The position numbers and the translations under genes are program-made. Of a stretch of DNA of 64,000 nucleotides, positions 23,914 through 36,115 are shown piece after piece. This DNA is from Syncephalis fuscata. Taxonomy: Eukaryota > Zoopagomycota > Zoopagomycetes > Zoopagales > Piptocephalidaceae. Positions within the stretch are counted from its first letter, which is position 1; every line of letters starts with the position of its first letter. The stretch lies in contig JAHLTZ010000024.1 in the NCBI GenBank assembly GCA_025786725.1, forward strand, positions 186,001 to 250,000. The letters run 5' to 3'. The notes below the pieces were generated by a model. The model searched no databases. It worked only from the letters and a program-made list of their open reading frames with translations, and was not told where the DNA came from.

Positions 23914-26900
23914 TTACAAGTGTTTACTACTACTACTGTTATTATTACCAATAAGTGTAGGTACAGGTGGATAAGGTACGAGGGGTGGTGGACAGGCCGA
24001 TGAAGGGACACCTTTGTGATCCACCTTTGGAATATAATATTTATCGGGTACCATTAAAAAGTAACGTTCCATGGCATTACGGAATCGTTTCTTATACTGG
24101 AATGGCGTAACAATGGTGGGTTCTTTACTGCCACCACCTAATAGACCGGTTTCTTTGACCCAGCTCTCTAATCGTTTATCCCATGTAAATGTACGGATAA
24201 AGTCTATTAAATAGAGTGGTTATTAGTTAAATGTGCTATTGTTATTGATGACTTACCAACAATGCCCATAACTAACTCGCCCTTTTCTTTATCAATACCA
24301 ACTAGCAATGAATAGTCCATGACATTAAGACGAGATAAGAATAGTGTATCATTCCATACAGCAGCATGTAATAGTGCTTTAGCATGTTCTCGAATAAACA
24401 ACGGGTTTTCATAGATGACTAGTAACGAACGATTAGTATAAATATACAAGGTTATATTTACTTACATTGTATTAAATCTTCATCAAGTAATACTTCATCT
24501 TCTTGATCTGTTTTCTCTGCTTTACGATTACGAACCGAGCCTTTAAGATCAAATACCTAAATAAATCAATAAATCAATCAATAAATGTTAATTAATATTG
24601 ATTATTAATAATATTGCTATAATATATACTTACTCGTGATATTTTACGGTTATAGAATAGATTCTCCATTACAATAACATCCATTCTCATTGATTCTCCG
24701 GTGGATGGATCTTTATAGCCTATTCGATAAAAGCCAAATAGTTTGGCCATTACTGTTTCCAACTAAATACAGTACAGTATAATATAGTATAAATAATAGA
24801 TAACTAGTATATAATTATATGACTTACTTCTTTAAAGAATGCTCGAGACATATACTCGAAATAAGAAGGAGCAAATCTTAAAAGTGCGTCAGCCTCAGCT
24901 CGTGATAACTGTTTCATAATCAATCGATCATCTAGTTACAATAAATATAAGTAAATATGAATACACTATATATATTAAATATTTATAGTATTTACCGCGT
25001 GTTTTTAGAAAGGCTGCTCCTGATTTACCACCACGCGAACTCCATTTAATACTACGGGCCAATGAATCGATATAATCCTTTTCAAATCCACAATTACGAC
25101 GAAGCGCATCAAATTGATCAGCATAAAATATTTTACAATAGAATCTAAAGGGTTGATCAACAAATTCTAATAAAATGGTTTAATAGTTAATAGTTAACAC
25201 CAATCATTTGTTAAATAAATCCACTTACGTATTTTAAAGTGATTTTCATTAGCACTTGTTAATTGTTCTTGAATATCGACTGGTGCCGGCTTTTCAAACA
25301 AACTGTTGGCATCATCACTTTGATGTAATGATAAATCATCTGCTGGATCGACTAGCATTTGACTTTCTCTTAAGTGTCCATTTGAATTTGATAATCATTT
25401 GAACTGTAACATTGATGGAATATTATTAATATATAGATAGATAGATATATAAATATAGACATTAATGTTACTTTACTGATTACTTACCTTAGTGCATAGG
25501 CAATGATAGAAGTAGGTTCATCAAGTCGAACATGAACGAGTGAATCAGGTAACATGTGTTCTGTCGGTGCTCTACATCAACCATATCATTAATACAGCAA
25601 CTATTATGGAGAATACTACCTACATTGGATATTCAAGAGGTAGAAAGTGGCCTGAATTTGCTCCGGCCGCCCAGAAACTAGCAATTGTTTTAACGAGTGA
25701 TACACGATCACCACTACCTGTCATATGATCAAATGGGTTGTTGCCTTCATGGATAGTGGCCCGTACTGTATGGGCAATCGTTTTACTATTCATTAAACGA
25801 TTGTTATGATGCGGTTTAATCGAATAAGCATCCGATGAAGTTGATCGTTTTAGATTATGTCGTGGATCAGTGGCAGCTAGTGATAATGAAGTACCAGCAG
25901 CATTGGCAATAGCACTAGTAATAGCACTACCACCAGTAGTATCTGTCAGTGCTGACTCCATTTCTGTCTTGCCTGCTACATTTGCTGTATTATCCTTCAT
26001 CGCCTCTCCCGATAACACTTGTGCTGGATCATAGGGACCAGTCGATGCTTGATTGGCCAATTCACCTTCATCGCCCAATTCAAGAAATCCAATAACATCA
26101 GTTGAATTCACTCTACTATGACCAGTGGTAGATGTGTTGCCACATTCATTATAGTCATTATTGCTATTTTCGTTATTCTTGTTGCGCTTATTGGATCTTA
26201 GTATGGTGGATACAGTGCCTGGTTCACCCCGCATAGATTCATCGAGGGCATCTGTCTTTGTAAGAAATACAGTTTGGGCTTGTTCTGATGCATCTTCCAT
26301 AATAGGTGCCGGCCTAGTCTTTCTTGAACTGCTCGCCGTTGATTCAAGATACAATTCATCATCTGAATCTTCTTGCGCTGCATCTTGGGTATTCTTATAA
26401 ATATGAATGGTTGATTTGCCAATACGTCGTAATTGACGTGCACTGCCATAGGCCGCTGATGAACTGACCCGTCGTCGCATACGTTCCTTACTTGATTTAT
26501 CTCGTTGATTCGGGACATCCAATATATTACTTTGCGATCCGGCCTTTCTAGAACCCGATTTAAATTGTAGTGGCTGTTCGGAAAAGGAACGAGATCGTCG
26601 ACGTGATGCTATAGAACGTGTACGTTCTGCCGATGTTGATGTATCGCTATCATTGCCCAATTTGCTCTTTTTACTTTTATCTAGACGTAGACGACGTACA
26701 GTTTTACCCACTGATGTATCTGAATCAATACGGTCACTACCGCCATCATCGACAATTGGTTCTTTACCCGTTTTATTATGACGATGTCGATTGGATGAAG
26801 TAGAGGCCTTTAATGTAGGTCGATGCTTTAATTGACCCGATACTTCATCTGTATGTCTCTTTTCTGAGGGTGGCATAGAAAAGAAGGGAAAGCCTTCATC

Positions 26901-29900
26901 AAGTGACGATGATATAGCATCGCTAGTCGTTGATGTAAATGGTGGCCGCTTTTTACTCTTACCACTACTGTTAATTGATTCAGGTACCGATGAGCTAGAA
27001 ATAGCTGATGGATAACTCTTTGAAGTACTTGCTATTACTTGTGGTGCTGTGCCAGATGTATTACTAGTACTAGTAGATGGTGTGGCCTCTTCTTTGGTAG
27101 ATACCGGCCCACTCTTGCTGTCTTGCATTAATTCAAGCGATAATCGACGGGTTAATGATGATTGTGCTGGTGGTGGTAATACATAATCAGCACTGTTCTC
27201 TCCTTCAATCGATGCTGTATTGTGAACAGTCTCTGTGTTTAATACAGAGTTGGTGGGTGTAGTACCTAATTCGGGTAGTACAGTAATACGACTATCATCA
27301 TCGACTATAGTAAGATCGATATCATGGTGTCCACTATCTGGATCACCTAATACAACACCATGGACTACCATGTCATTATTGGGCACTCGATCACCGGCAC
27401 TGCCCGGATCTGCACCTCTATCGGCAAATAATCGACGTATTTGTGTTGTCGTTGCCCTCTTTAAATCACGTTCTGGTTGCAAGTATCGATTGGCCACCGA
27501 TGTAAATATCTTTTCCCATTCCATGACACGTGGTTGTAATTCGCGTTTAAATACATTCAAGGCAATGCTATCGCCAGGATGACTTTGATCGTAAGTTTGG
27601 CGTAACAGTGAAAGTGTTTGTAACTTTTCAGTTGCTGCTTTACGGGCTAGTTCGTGTAATTCTTGTCGACATGCTTCCCGTTTATTCAATGACACGGCAT
27701 CGTAGACAAAGTTCCTTATTCTATCCATCACTGAATCCCAGTAGGTAGAGGTGCGTTGATGAATATGATCAAATTCTTGTTGTTTTAACTTTTCTGTTGT
27801 TTCGGGTAGAATACGAACATGGGTGGTGGTGGTACAATCTCTAGTAATTCGATATCTTCATATTCAAATCGAACAACAAAGTTATTCAATCTAAATTGAC
27901 GAATATGTGATCGATATACATCATGAGGACAGATACTCGTTTGTGATGTAATGCCTGTTTGATAGAAGCTTAATTCCAAAATTTACCAAATGAATATTTC
28001 CACGATTCTTCAGACATGGGTAGAACAGGTGTTATTTGGTGACAGCTTCTGCATTCACTCCACATTAGAATAGAGCCATCTTGACTATGAAATACATCAT
28101 GGGCCTGTCCAACAGATACTCTAACACGACCTGCACCATGGGTATAACTACGATAGTGCATCATTTGTGGTCGTTCACAAGTTTTTCATGGCAGAGTTGA
28201 CCCACTTCACGGAAGGTTTGTTCCAAATACTGACCAAGTGTATAATCCTGTTTGTTATAATATTCAAATGTACATATATAAGCAGGTTTACAAGGTGTTT
28301 CAGCATAGTAGCAATCAACACTATAGAGTACGGTAAGTTGTTGGTGAAAGAATGGATTGGGTTCATGACCTTGGTCCATTAGGAACAAGTCGGCTGCTTT
28401 AACATCTAAAGCAAAGCTGTTTAGCGCATAAGCATATTCACTGAAATAATCAGCCAATGGCTCATTACGACCAAATTCCATTGTAGCAGATGTAGGTGAC
28501 AATAGTAGTTCTTCTTCTACTGTACCACTCATAATACTATTTTTATAACTATCTGATACTAACGTAGGAGCGAGTGTAGGTGATGAAGTGGCAGATAGTA
28601 CAGGTGAATTGGCACCACTATGAACAGTAATAGATAGTGGTGGTATTGGTGATTGAATAGAGGCAGAATGTGGTGGTGTCATTATTGGTTGTTGTTGTTT
28701 TAACTTCATTAATTCACGGGCACACGTTTCTACGCGTTGAAGTAGAAATGGTGGTGGGAAATGAACAAATGGCGATAATGATAGAATAGTTTCACGATAT
28801 GGCTTTAATGCTTCATCAAATCGACTAACGATTAAATCAAGTTCTGGATCTAATTGTTTCTCTTCCTCCACTGCTTCTTCCTTTTCTATTTGTTCATCTT
28901 CTTTAGCGGCTATTGATGGCGGTCGTGTATCAGTAGTAGTACAAGTAGTAGTAGTAATAGAAGAAATAAATAGCGATTGATTCTGTAATAATATAGTTTC
29001 TAGTTTTAGATTATAGACCATAAATACCATTAAACTAGTAATATGTTTGATACGTTGTAGTGTTTGTGGTGTACCGCCTCTTAATACAATAGTGCCACCA
29101 AGTTCAGGTGGACAATCTTCAAAGAATAAATAGGAACGCCGTTGACCAGGAATAGAGTCATGAACAAAGGTTTTTACAGAAAAGCGACCACAAGTACCGG
29201 TACGTGGCTCCATCAACAATTTATCAATTGATGAAATAACATCAGCGCGTGTACAACGCACTACTGAATCAATGACCGATGGTCTTACATTCACTGCCAC
29301 CGATATGCTTGATTCCATTAAAATTCAAGTGCCGTGCGTGACACAGAGTTCTGTACAAGTACAAGTGTCGGTTGAAGTGCGGCAATACGATGGACCAACT
29401 TTTCTAAATATTGTCGCTCTTGAGCCATCACTGGTTCTAGTGATAAGAATTGTTGATCACTGCGTTGATATTGAAGTGGAAAGGTAAGCGCTAAAATACG
29501 TGGCCGTATAAGTTCACGTGGCATTCTTTTATGTACTAAATTCTTGGTACACACCACACCATTTACATAGTGTGAATCTTTTGGATGTCCACCAGGAATA
29601 CGTTTTACTTTTACGTATCGACAAATGTTGATTTCATCACCAGCACGTACATCCACATACAATTGATGTGATATTTTCAATAATAGATGCATCATAACGT
29701 CTTCCCATACCTTATGGTCTTCAACCTCTTCTCGTTGTAATAGTTGTTGTAATACACGTCGCATATGGCTAATAGCGGCACTGCTAAGTTCTACTTGCCA
29801 GTGGGTGGAGTGTGTACGTCGGTGGGATGCTGTTTTACGTGTATTGCCAAATGTTAGATTGTTGGCCGTACTAATAAGTGTCGGTGGTAGATTTGGTGTA

Positions 29901-32143
29901 ATTGTGTTTGTAGTAGCTGCCTTGGGCGATGATATTGAAGCAGCTGAGGTAGTCGCTTGATGTCCATAAGGATGTGGTCGACCAAGACTCGGTGTTCTAG
30001 AGTGTCGACCTGTGCCACGTCCTACCCAACTTAATCGACGGGCACTGGCATAGCCGGCACCATCAGCATTTTGAAGTGGTGATAATGGCACTGTAGTTGT
30101 TGCTGTACTATTTGGAAAGGTGTATCCATGATGTGTAGCAATTGATGGCAGTCTACCCAAATCATCTTCTGGTGGTACATCTTTTAAGCGGTGTATTTCA
30201 CCAGGACGGACTGATGCACGTCTATTAAGACGTAGTCGCATAGATCCACTACGTGATACTGTACCGCCATTACTGGATTGTCGTTCAAGATTAATAGGAG
30301 CGGGTAATTCTTCTAATCGTTGTCGTTGCATTTCTGCTTCTTCCTCTTCTTCATCTTTGTCGCTAACATATGGTTCAATCATTGGATCGTGTAGCCCTTC
30401 CAGTGGTGTGCTTATAGATGCTACTCCACCGTTATTGCTATTCGCTTCACTGGCTCTTCTTCTAACATCACCTTCACCATCGGCGGTATTGATAGACATG
30501 CCAAATGGTACTGTTTCACTAAGTAGTAGTTCTCGTGCTTCATCAGCTCGCATTAGCCGTTCTCGTTGGGCATCAGTTAGTGTTGATCCATAGGCGGGAT
30601 TAGACGACAGAATACGTAGGAAATGGTCAGTCGAGCGATGGTCCGGTGCAATAGGTGAATATGGTGCTGATGTTGTATTAAGTAGTTTAACCTGAGCTGT
30701 ACCCACTACTGGTGTCATTGGTGACATGCCATCGTGGATAGTGAATGGTGTCAATGATCCTTGTGTATCTATTGGTGGTAATAAACCAGTATTGCGTGGT
30801 GTTTCTAACCGAGTATCTGTATTCATACTATTGTGTAGATCTTCGTCTTTAGGCATACAATCATCGCAGACACGTATCAAGTCTTTATGGCCATATCGCT
30901 CACCCGATACACGATTAGATACGCATTGATAACAAAATACAAGGCCTATTATTCTATTAGTATTTAGTTAATAGTAAACGATGCACCAATCTTACCGCAT
31001 ACTCGACAATGATGTCGTCGAACGAGTGTACTAATAATGTATGGCATTTATAGCAGTATTTGGCAAATTCATCTTTAATCCAGTAGTCACGACTAATACC
31101 TTCGCCGCGAATACGTCTTAATTCACGACTAGCTGACGTAGTACGATTCATAGGCGATGAATAGTGAGCAGATTTGACATATAATGCTGGAGAGAGTGTT
31201 GGATATGGTGTCTCATCTGTTTCAGTCGACAGGATACCAATATCGCCAAATGTGTCGCCAAAGTCACCACCAGATAGTGATGTAGTCGATGGTGCGTGAA
31301 CGCCATATAGACTTGGTGGACGGCGATTGCCAGTACTTATCGCACTGGTTGTTGTAGGCGTGCCTATGGCTACTTCATTGGCCAGTCCACTTGTAGGTAG
31401 GTTGCGATCAGCATATCGCATAGAAACTGCCTTAATACTACTGGTAATTAATGAACTACTTAGATTAACTAAATTGCTATTTAATCCAAAATAGCCCACA
31501 CTGCGTGCTGAATCAGGTGAAGCAGTAATATCGTCATCGTCATCGGCATAGGCATTATCCATCGACGGTGATGTAGTTATGGTGGCTATATTGAGTGGTT
31601 CGGGTGGTGTTATACGTAAACGTGCCGGCACAGCAAGTGGCATATTTCTTTCGCTTTGTGCATTTGTGGGTGATGATCGCCCACTCTCCTTTAAAGCTGA
31701 TCCATCTAAATTAAACAAATTATTACTATTTAGTATATATTTAATTTAAATAACTTGCCAATTTCCTCAGCTACATCAGGAAGACTGCTACTTTGTGAAT
31801 ATTTACTGCGATTATTTGAATTGGGAGGTGAGCGCGCATTACTTGGTAGACTACCGCTATTGCTGCCATTATCACTAGTGGCACTACTACTACTACTACT
31901 AGTCAGTCCTGTAATATCGAGACTGCCAGTAGCATGATGTAAAGTGGTACGCATGCGATGCATTAGCTTCGAAAACATGCCCGACTTTGACTGTCCTGAT
32001 GCCTTTGTACTGCCTGAGGAGGCAGAATAAGTGTCGGCCGTGTCGACCAAACTGCTATCGAGATCATAGAAGCTGACGAAATTAAGGTTCGATGAACTCG
32101 ATGAGCTGTCCGTAGACGCTTTGGACCGGGTGGTTGTTGCCAT
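23914..32143 (-). CDS. FAB1: 1-phosphatidylinositol-3-phosphate 5-kinase (Fab1/PIKfyve)
   Basis: Eleven exons (plus coordinates, 5' first): 31759-32143, 30996-31705, 25624-30945, 25488-25571, 25229-25403, 24996-25166, 24828-24931, 24634-24762, 24466-24556, 24257-24418, 23914-24203; about 2,542 aa. Order: Ser-rich N terminus; FYVE finger ([39 protein letters not shown]) near 345-420; CCT-like domain about 900-1400; lipid kinase at the C end with [33 protein letters not shown] and RYFLMVPDK. It makes PI(3,5)P2 on endosomes and vacuoles. No DEP domain, as in fungi. The frame is broken by six single missing bases (about 31033, 29320, 28164, 27978, 27821 and 25371-25397); length arithmetic fits exactly one base at each. 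Intron 1 is GC-AG. Confidence 0.93.
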
Positions 32144-33931
32144 TGTGTTCGGCTAGTGCCACCGGCTAGAATGCTTGTTCGCCAAGGGGCGAGTTGTTGC
32201 AATAAGTGCTTCCGTAAAATAGATAGTTACAATGGAGACTAAAATGCTTTAAGCAGATGGATAACTATACACAGACAAATGGAATATGTTTTACGAAAAA
32301 GAAGGGACGAGAAACGACGTCATTTTATTGTAATGGATGATTGTATGACTTTACTATTAATGATACCCAAATGCTTATAGTTGAGCTTTATTTTACTTCT
32401 TTATTTTTGAAAATAAAAGATAAATTGTATATCGTTTTTTTAGTCAAATTGTGTACACTGTTGTAATGAATCTAAACTTGTTAAAATGGTACATCTTATT
32501 TATTTATGTAACTAGTAAAGCATCATATTACTTTATTAAATGTACAGTGCGTCAATTTTTATATATGTAACTTAAAAGTGCTATGCAACAATAATGAATA
32601 GATAATAATTTATTTATAGTATTCTTTTTGTTACTGCTGCCATTCTTTTAATGGTGACATTGCTCTATGAATATACTTTATTATTTGTTGTGTCATTTTT
32701 ATTATAATCATTGCTTTACTGATGGCATATTCTATAATTATATTTAATTTTATGCAGTTGATTCTATTCTTAGTTTTGTTCCACCACTTGAACAATTCCT
32801 CATCTGTATTTCAATTTGTTCACAGTAATTTTAAAACAATTAATTGTTGTTCAATATTGTTTATTCATACTATTGTATATAATTTTATTATCTAGTAAAT
32901 ACGTGCTAGCTATTACAGTTGTCTTTTTGGTTTTAGCTTTATTATTGATAAATCTTAACTCATTTACCTTATTCATTTAGTAAGCTATATGTGACTGAAA
33001 CATATAAACAATAAAATGCATTCAACATGTCATAAAATAGTATAATAGTATAGATATACACTGTTAACAATATAAATGAATAGAGAATATATGCATACTG
33101 AATAATAAATCTATGATAATGAGTGTTTAATGATTGATGCCACTCACCACCTACCATCATGTTCAATAGATAGGATGTTATTAAATAGCCACTTTAACCA
33201 CAAATAGTAATAAATGGCTAATAAATTCAATTAGATTGTATAATAGTGTTAAATGAAGCACAATAGCTTATATGATAATGCATTTTACTTAATTCAATTA
33301 ACAAGTGTTAAAATTTAAATTTAAAAATGAAATGGTACATAGTATGTATATATTAATACAACAACACTAGTATGATCAAATAAAACAATTAACTAATTAT
33401 TGATATCATTGCTAAAATAGCTAATGTGGTTGTAATTTTAGTGAGTGTAACTCATTGTAATATGTTAATATTCGATCAATCTTTTTATACATGGCTAGCA
33501 ATAATCGGTCTTATATGTTTCAAAGAAATCAAAATATTATGTTACATTATTTATTTAAATCAATCGATTAACAGCATTTTAACATTGATATTGGATATTG
33601 GAAATCGTGCGGACTGGCTCATCTTCAATTAATTTAACATAATTGACATAGCACTGCTTCAACAAATAGCAATTCTTAGTACTAAAAACTGATGGACAAT
33701 TTATGTCAAATTTGAGTTATCGCTTATGCTGTTATATGTTTTTGCTACTATTTTAAACTATGGAATGCAAAGTAGATTCAGCTATTAGCTATATTAAATA
33801 AACATTGTTGTAATGAGTGTTTATTTAAATTGCTATATATGTATTATTTATAAGTCATTAATACTTTCACATTATATAATTTAATTAATAATTTAATAAT
33901 AGTAATAATAATATGCTTTATATAAACTTAT
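32144..33931. other. AT-rich intergenic region with repeats
   Basis: Contains the FAB1 promoter, a truncated MITE-like copy (see 32880-33188) and a dispersed repeat (about 33460-33585, similar to 20590-20725). No gene is supported. Confidence 0.5.
32880..33188 (+). mobile_element. Truncated copy of the MITE-like family
   Basis: About 32880-33000 resembles 11195-11345 inside the element at 10740. The end, about 33085-33188, matches its right terminal repeat (ACTGAATAATAAATCTA.., CATGTTCAATAGAT, GGATGTTATTAAAT). I do not find the left terminal repeat upstream, so the copy seems 5'-truncated or badly decayed. Confidence 0.6.
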
Positions 33932-36115
33932 TTAATAACCAGAGGGATTGTAATCATTTGCAGAACCTGATGGTGGTGGCTGTGATGATTGTTGCAGATA
34001 TTCTTGCTGTTGAGCTGCTTGTTGCGGATCAGGTGCCCGTCCACATTTGCCGCATTGTGGCCGCTTTGCGAAATTATGATAGCCACACGAACATAGCCAG
34101 TCACCAGGCTTAAGCATCGCAGCTACCGCAGCTTGTGATCCACCAGGACGAGGTATGTGACAACGCATGCATTGTAGACGTGAAGCAAAGTTATGACTGC
34201 TACAATTTGGACAGTACCAATCGCCTGGTCGGAAAGTGGCGCCACCGCCACCACTGCCGCCATAGCTAGGATAGCTAGGATAATTGGCATAGCTAGCCGT
34301 AGCTGCACCACCATAAGCATCCATGCCATGAACTGGCGGTGGTGGCGGTGGCGGTGCACCATATGCAGCAGTAGATGCTGCAGATACTGGATTATACGCA
34401 GCATAGCCACTATTCATATTTGGATCGGCATACATCGACATATCGTACATACTATTTGGATTTGGTGTATGACAGCGATAACAAGCAGTACGGCTGGCAA
34501 AGTTCTGGAAATAACAGTTAGGATTTGGACAGATCCAGTCACCGGGGCGGAATCCGTGTGGATTACTTGCTCCGCCACCGCCACCGCCTGTATTACTAGC
34601 ACCATAATTGCCGGCGGACATATTGTAACCACCGGCCATGCCTGATGTATCAGGCTTAAATGTACTGCATCGGAGACATTGTGAACGTGATGCGTAGTTA
34701 AGAAAGCCGCATCGGCCATTGGGGCACGTCCAATCACCTGGATGTCTTCCACCTGGTGTACCTGTGCCCATGGGTGCTGATGTTTGGCATTTCAAACAGT
34801 ATTGCCGTGTAGCAAAGTTATGGAATTGACAGTTGGGACAGGCCCAGTCACCTGGCCGACTGTGTACGGGTATATGTCCTGTACTATAGCCTGTATTTGT
34901 ATTATCGTCGCCTGTTGTAGCGTGTGCCGTATTATTATCGCCATTTGATGCATCCGGCGATTCATCATTGTTTTCCTAATTAAATAAATCATTATTAGTA
35001 TTAGTAATATATTAATCTGCATCATCAATTTGATGACAATAGATTAGGCACAAACAAACAAACACACACACGCGCGCAACCACCCACCGGGAAAGGCCCG
35101 GTAATTCCGCTCGCCGCCTCCAACACGTTCTCGTTACTCGGTGACACATCTACTACTCTATTCCGTAATTGTCGGCCATTGAGTGTAATCATTTGCAATG
35201 CTTCCTCGTGGGTCCGAGCAATTGCAAATCCAGATCCACTTGCTCGCCCTTCTGCCCCGCATATCATCCAAAGTGTCTCGGGCGGACAACCCGCCTGTGC
35301 AACCAACCGTGTAACTCAGGCTGCGTACAATTATCCGGCAATCCACAGAGATGCACCACACGCGACTTCTCCATCCTAAACTGATCGAGATCCGCGCCTG
35401 TATCAATTGGTTGTGTGAACGCCGCGCCTTGGTCGTGTGTAATCAAGTGCCTAACGACGGCAGCCATGACCGCGCAGTGCTCAAGAGCCGAGGATATTGT
35501 ATCGGGTGTTTGCAGCCCAAGCGATTTAGCCACAGCTGTTAAGTCGTCTAGATTGACAATGTCGAGACGGGCATCACCATGGCTTGATGACCATTTTGAT
35601 AACTCTTGCTTTAGATCAAATACAGTTGGATTGTAAAGATGGCCTGGTAGCATAACCTCTTTACGTGCAGCTTCATTTTTTAATTGGGCACTTAGATTCC
35701 AAGCACCTTGTGCACATAGGCAAAATGAAATCTGCTGGTCGACAAGCGATTCTTCAATAAAAATATCAAGTGCATCGACCGCAGAAGCAAAGTTGCCTGC
35801 CTCAACAAGATCGGCCTCTGTTAATCCAGTTTGTGTTGTGCAATATTTGGTTATAGGCGTTGAAGCTGGCTTAATCGATACATGCTTAACGGGCGTTACG
35901 CTGAACGTTGCAGTATTTAGAACCGACCAGGCAATATCAATAATTTCAGCATTTTCCTAAATTGACATTGCGATTAGTAAAAAGTGTACAATTACGCTTG
36001 TTTAACTTACCTTGGTGACTTTTGCTTTGCTTGGATCGACGGCTGGATCGTCGCTTGTTACACTCAGCGACAATACCAGCAGAGCATGGTATGGCACTTG
36101 AGACGAAGTAGCCAT
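33932..36115 (-). CDS. NRP1: Nrp1-like RNA-binding protein: exonuclease-like + RRM + five RanBP2 zinc fingers
   Basis: Three exons (plus, 5' first): 36011-36115, 35088-35956, 33932-34975; about 672 aa. The N-terminal 270 residues look like an ERI1-type DEDDh exonuclease fold without the first Asp-x-Glu pair, so probably inactive. Then an RRM (VVHLCGLPDN.. to GSGFAIARTHEEALQMITLNGRQLRNRVVDV), and a Gly/Asn/Tyr-rich half with five RanBP2 fingers of the form PGDW-C-P-N-C-(N)FA-R-C-RC at about 34830, 34700, 34520, 34180 and 34070. The same layout is seen in fungal asparagine-rich (Arp/Nrp1) proteins, which bind RNA and enter stress granules. One missing base in the RRM, at about 35301-35312, shifts the frame. 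Confidence 0.8.

Noticed and set aside
25620..27731. Treating the FAB1 pieces as separate genes
   Set aside because: Each piece continues the FYVE-CCT-kinase order of one Fab1 protein, and exon lengths close exactly when one base is added at each break.
28161..29323. Programmed -1 frameshifting in FAB1
   Set aside because: The break sites are plain homopolymers without the X_XXY_YYZ slippery pattern in frame, and similar breaks occur in unrelated genes.
34123..34752. Long open frames opposite or beside the zinc-finger gene
   Set aside because: Shadows of the Gly/Asn-rich repeats of the Nrp1-like coding exon, in frames without family motifs.
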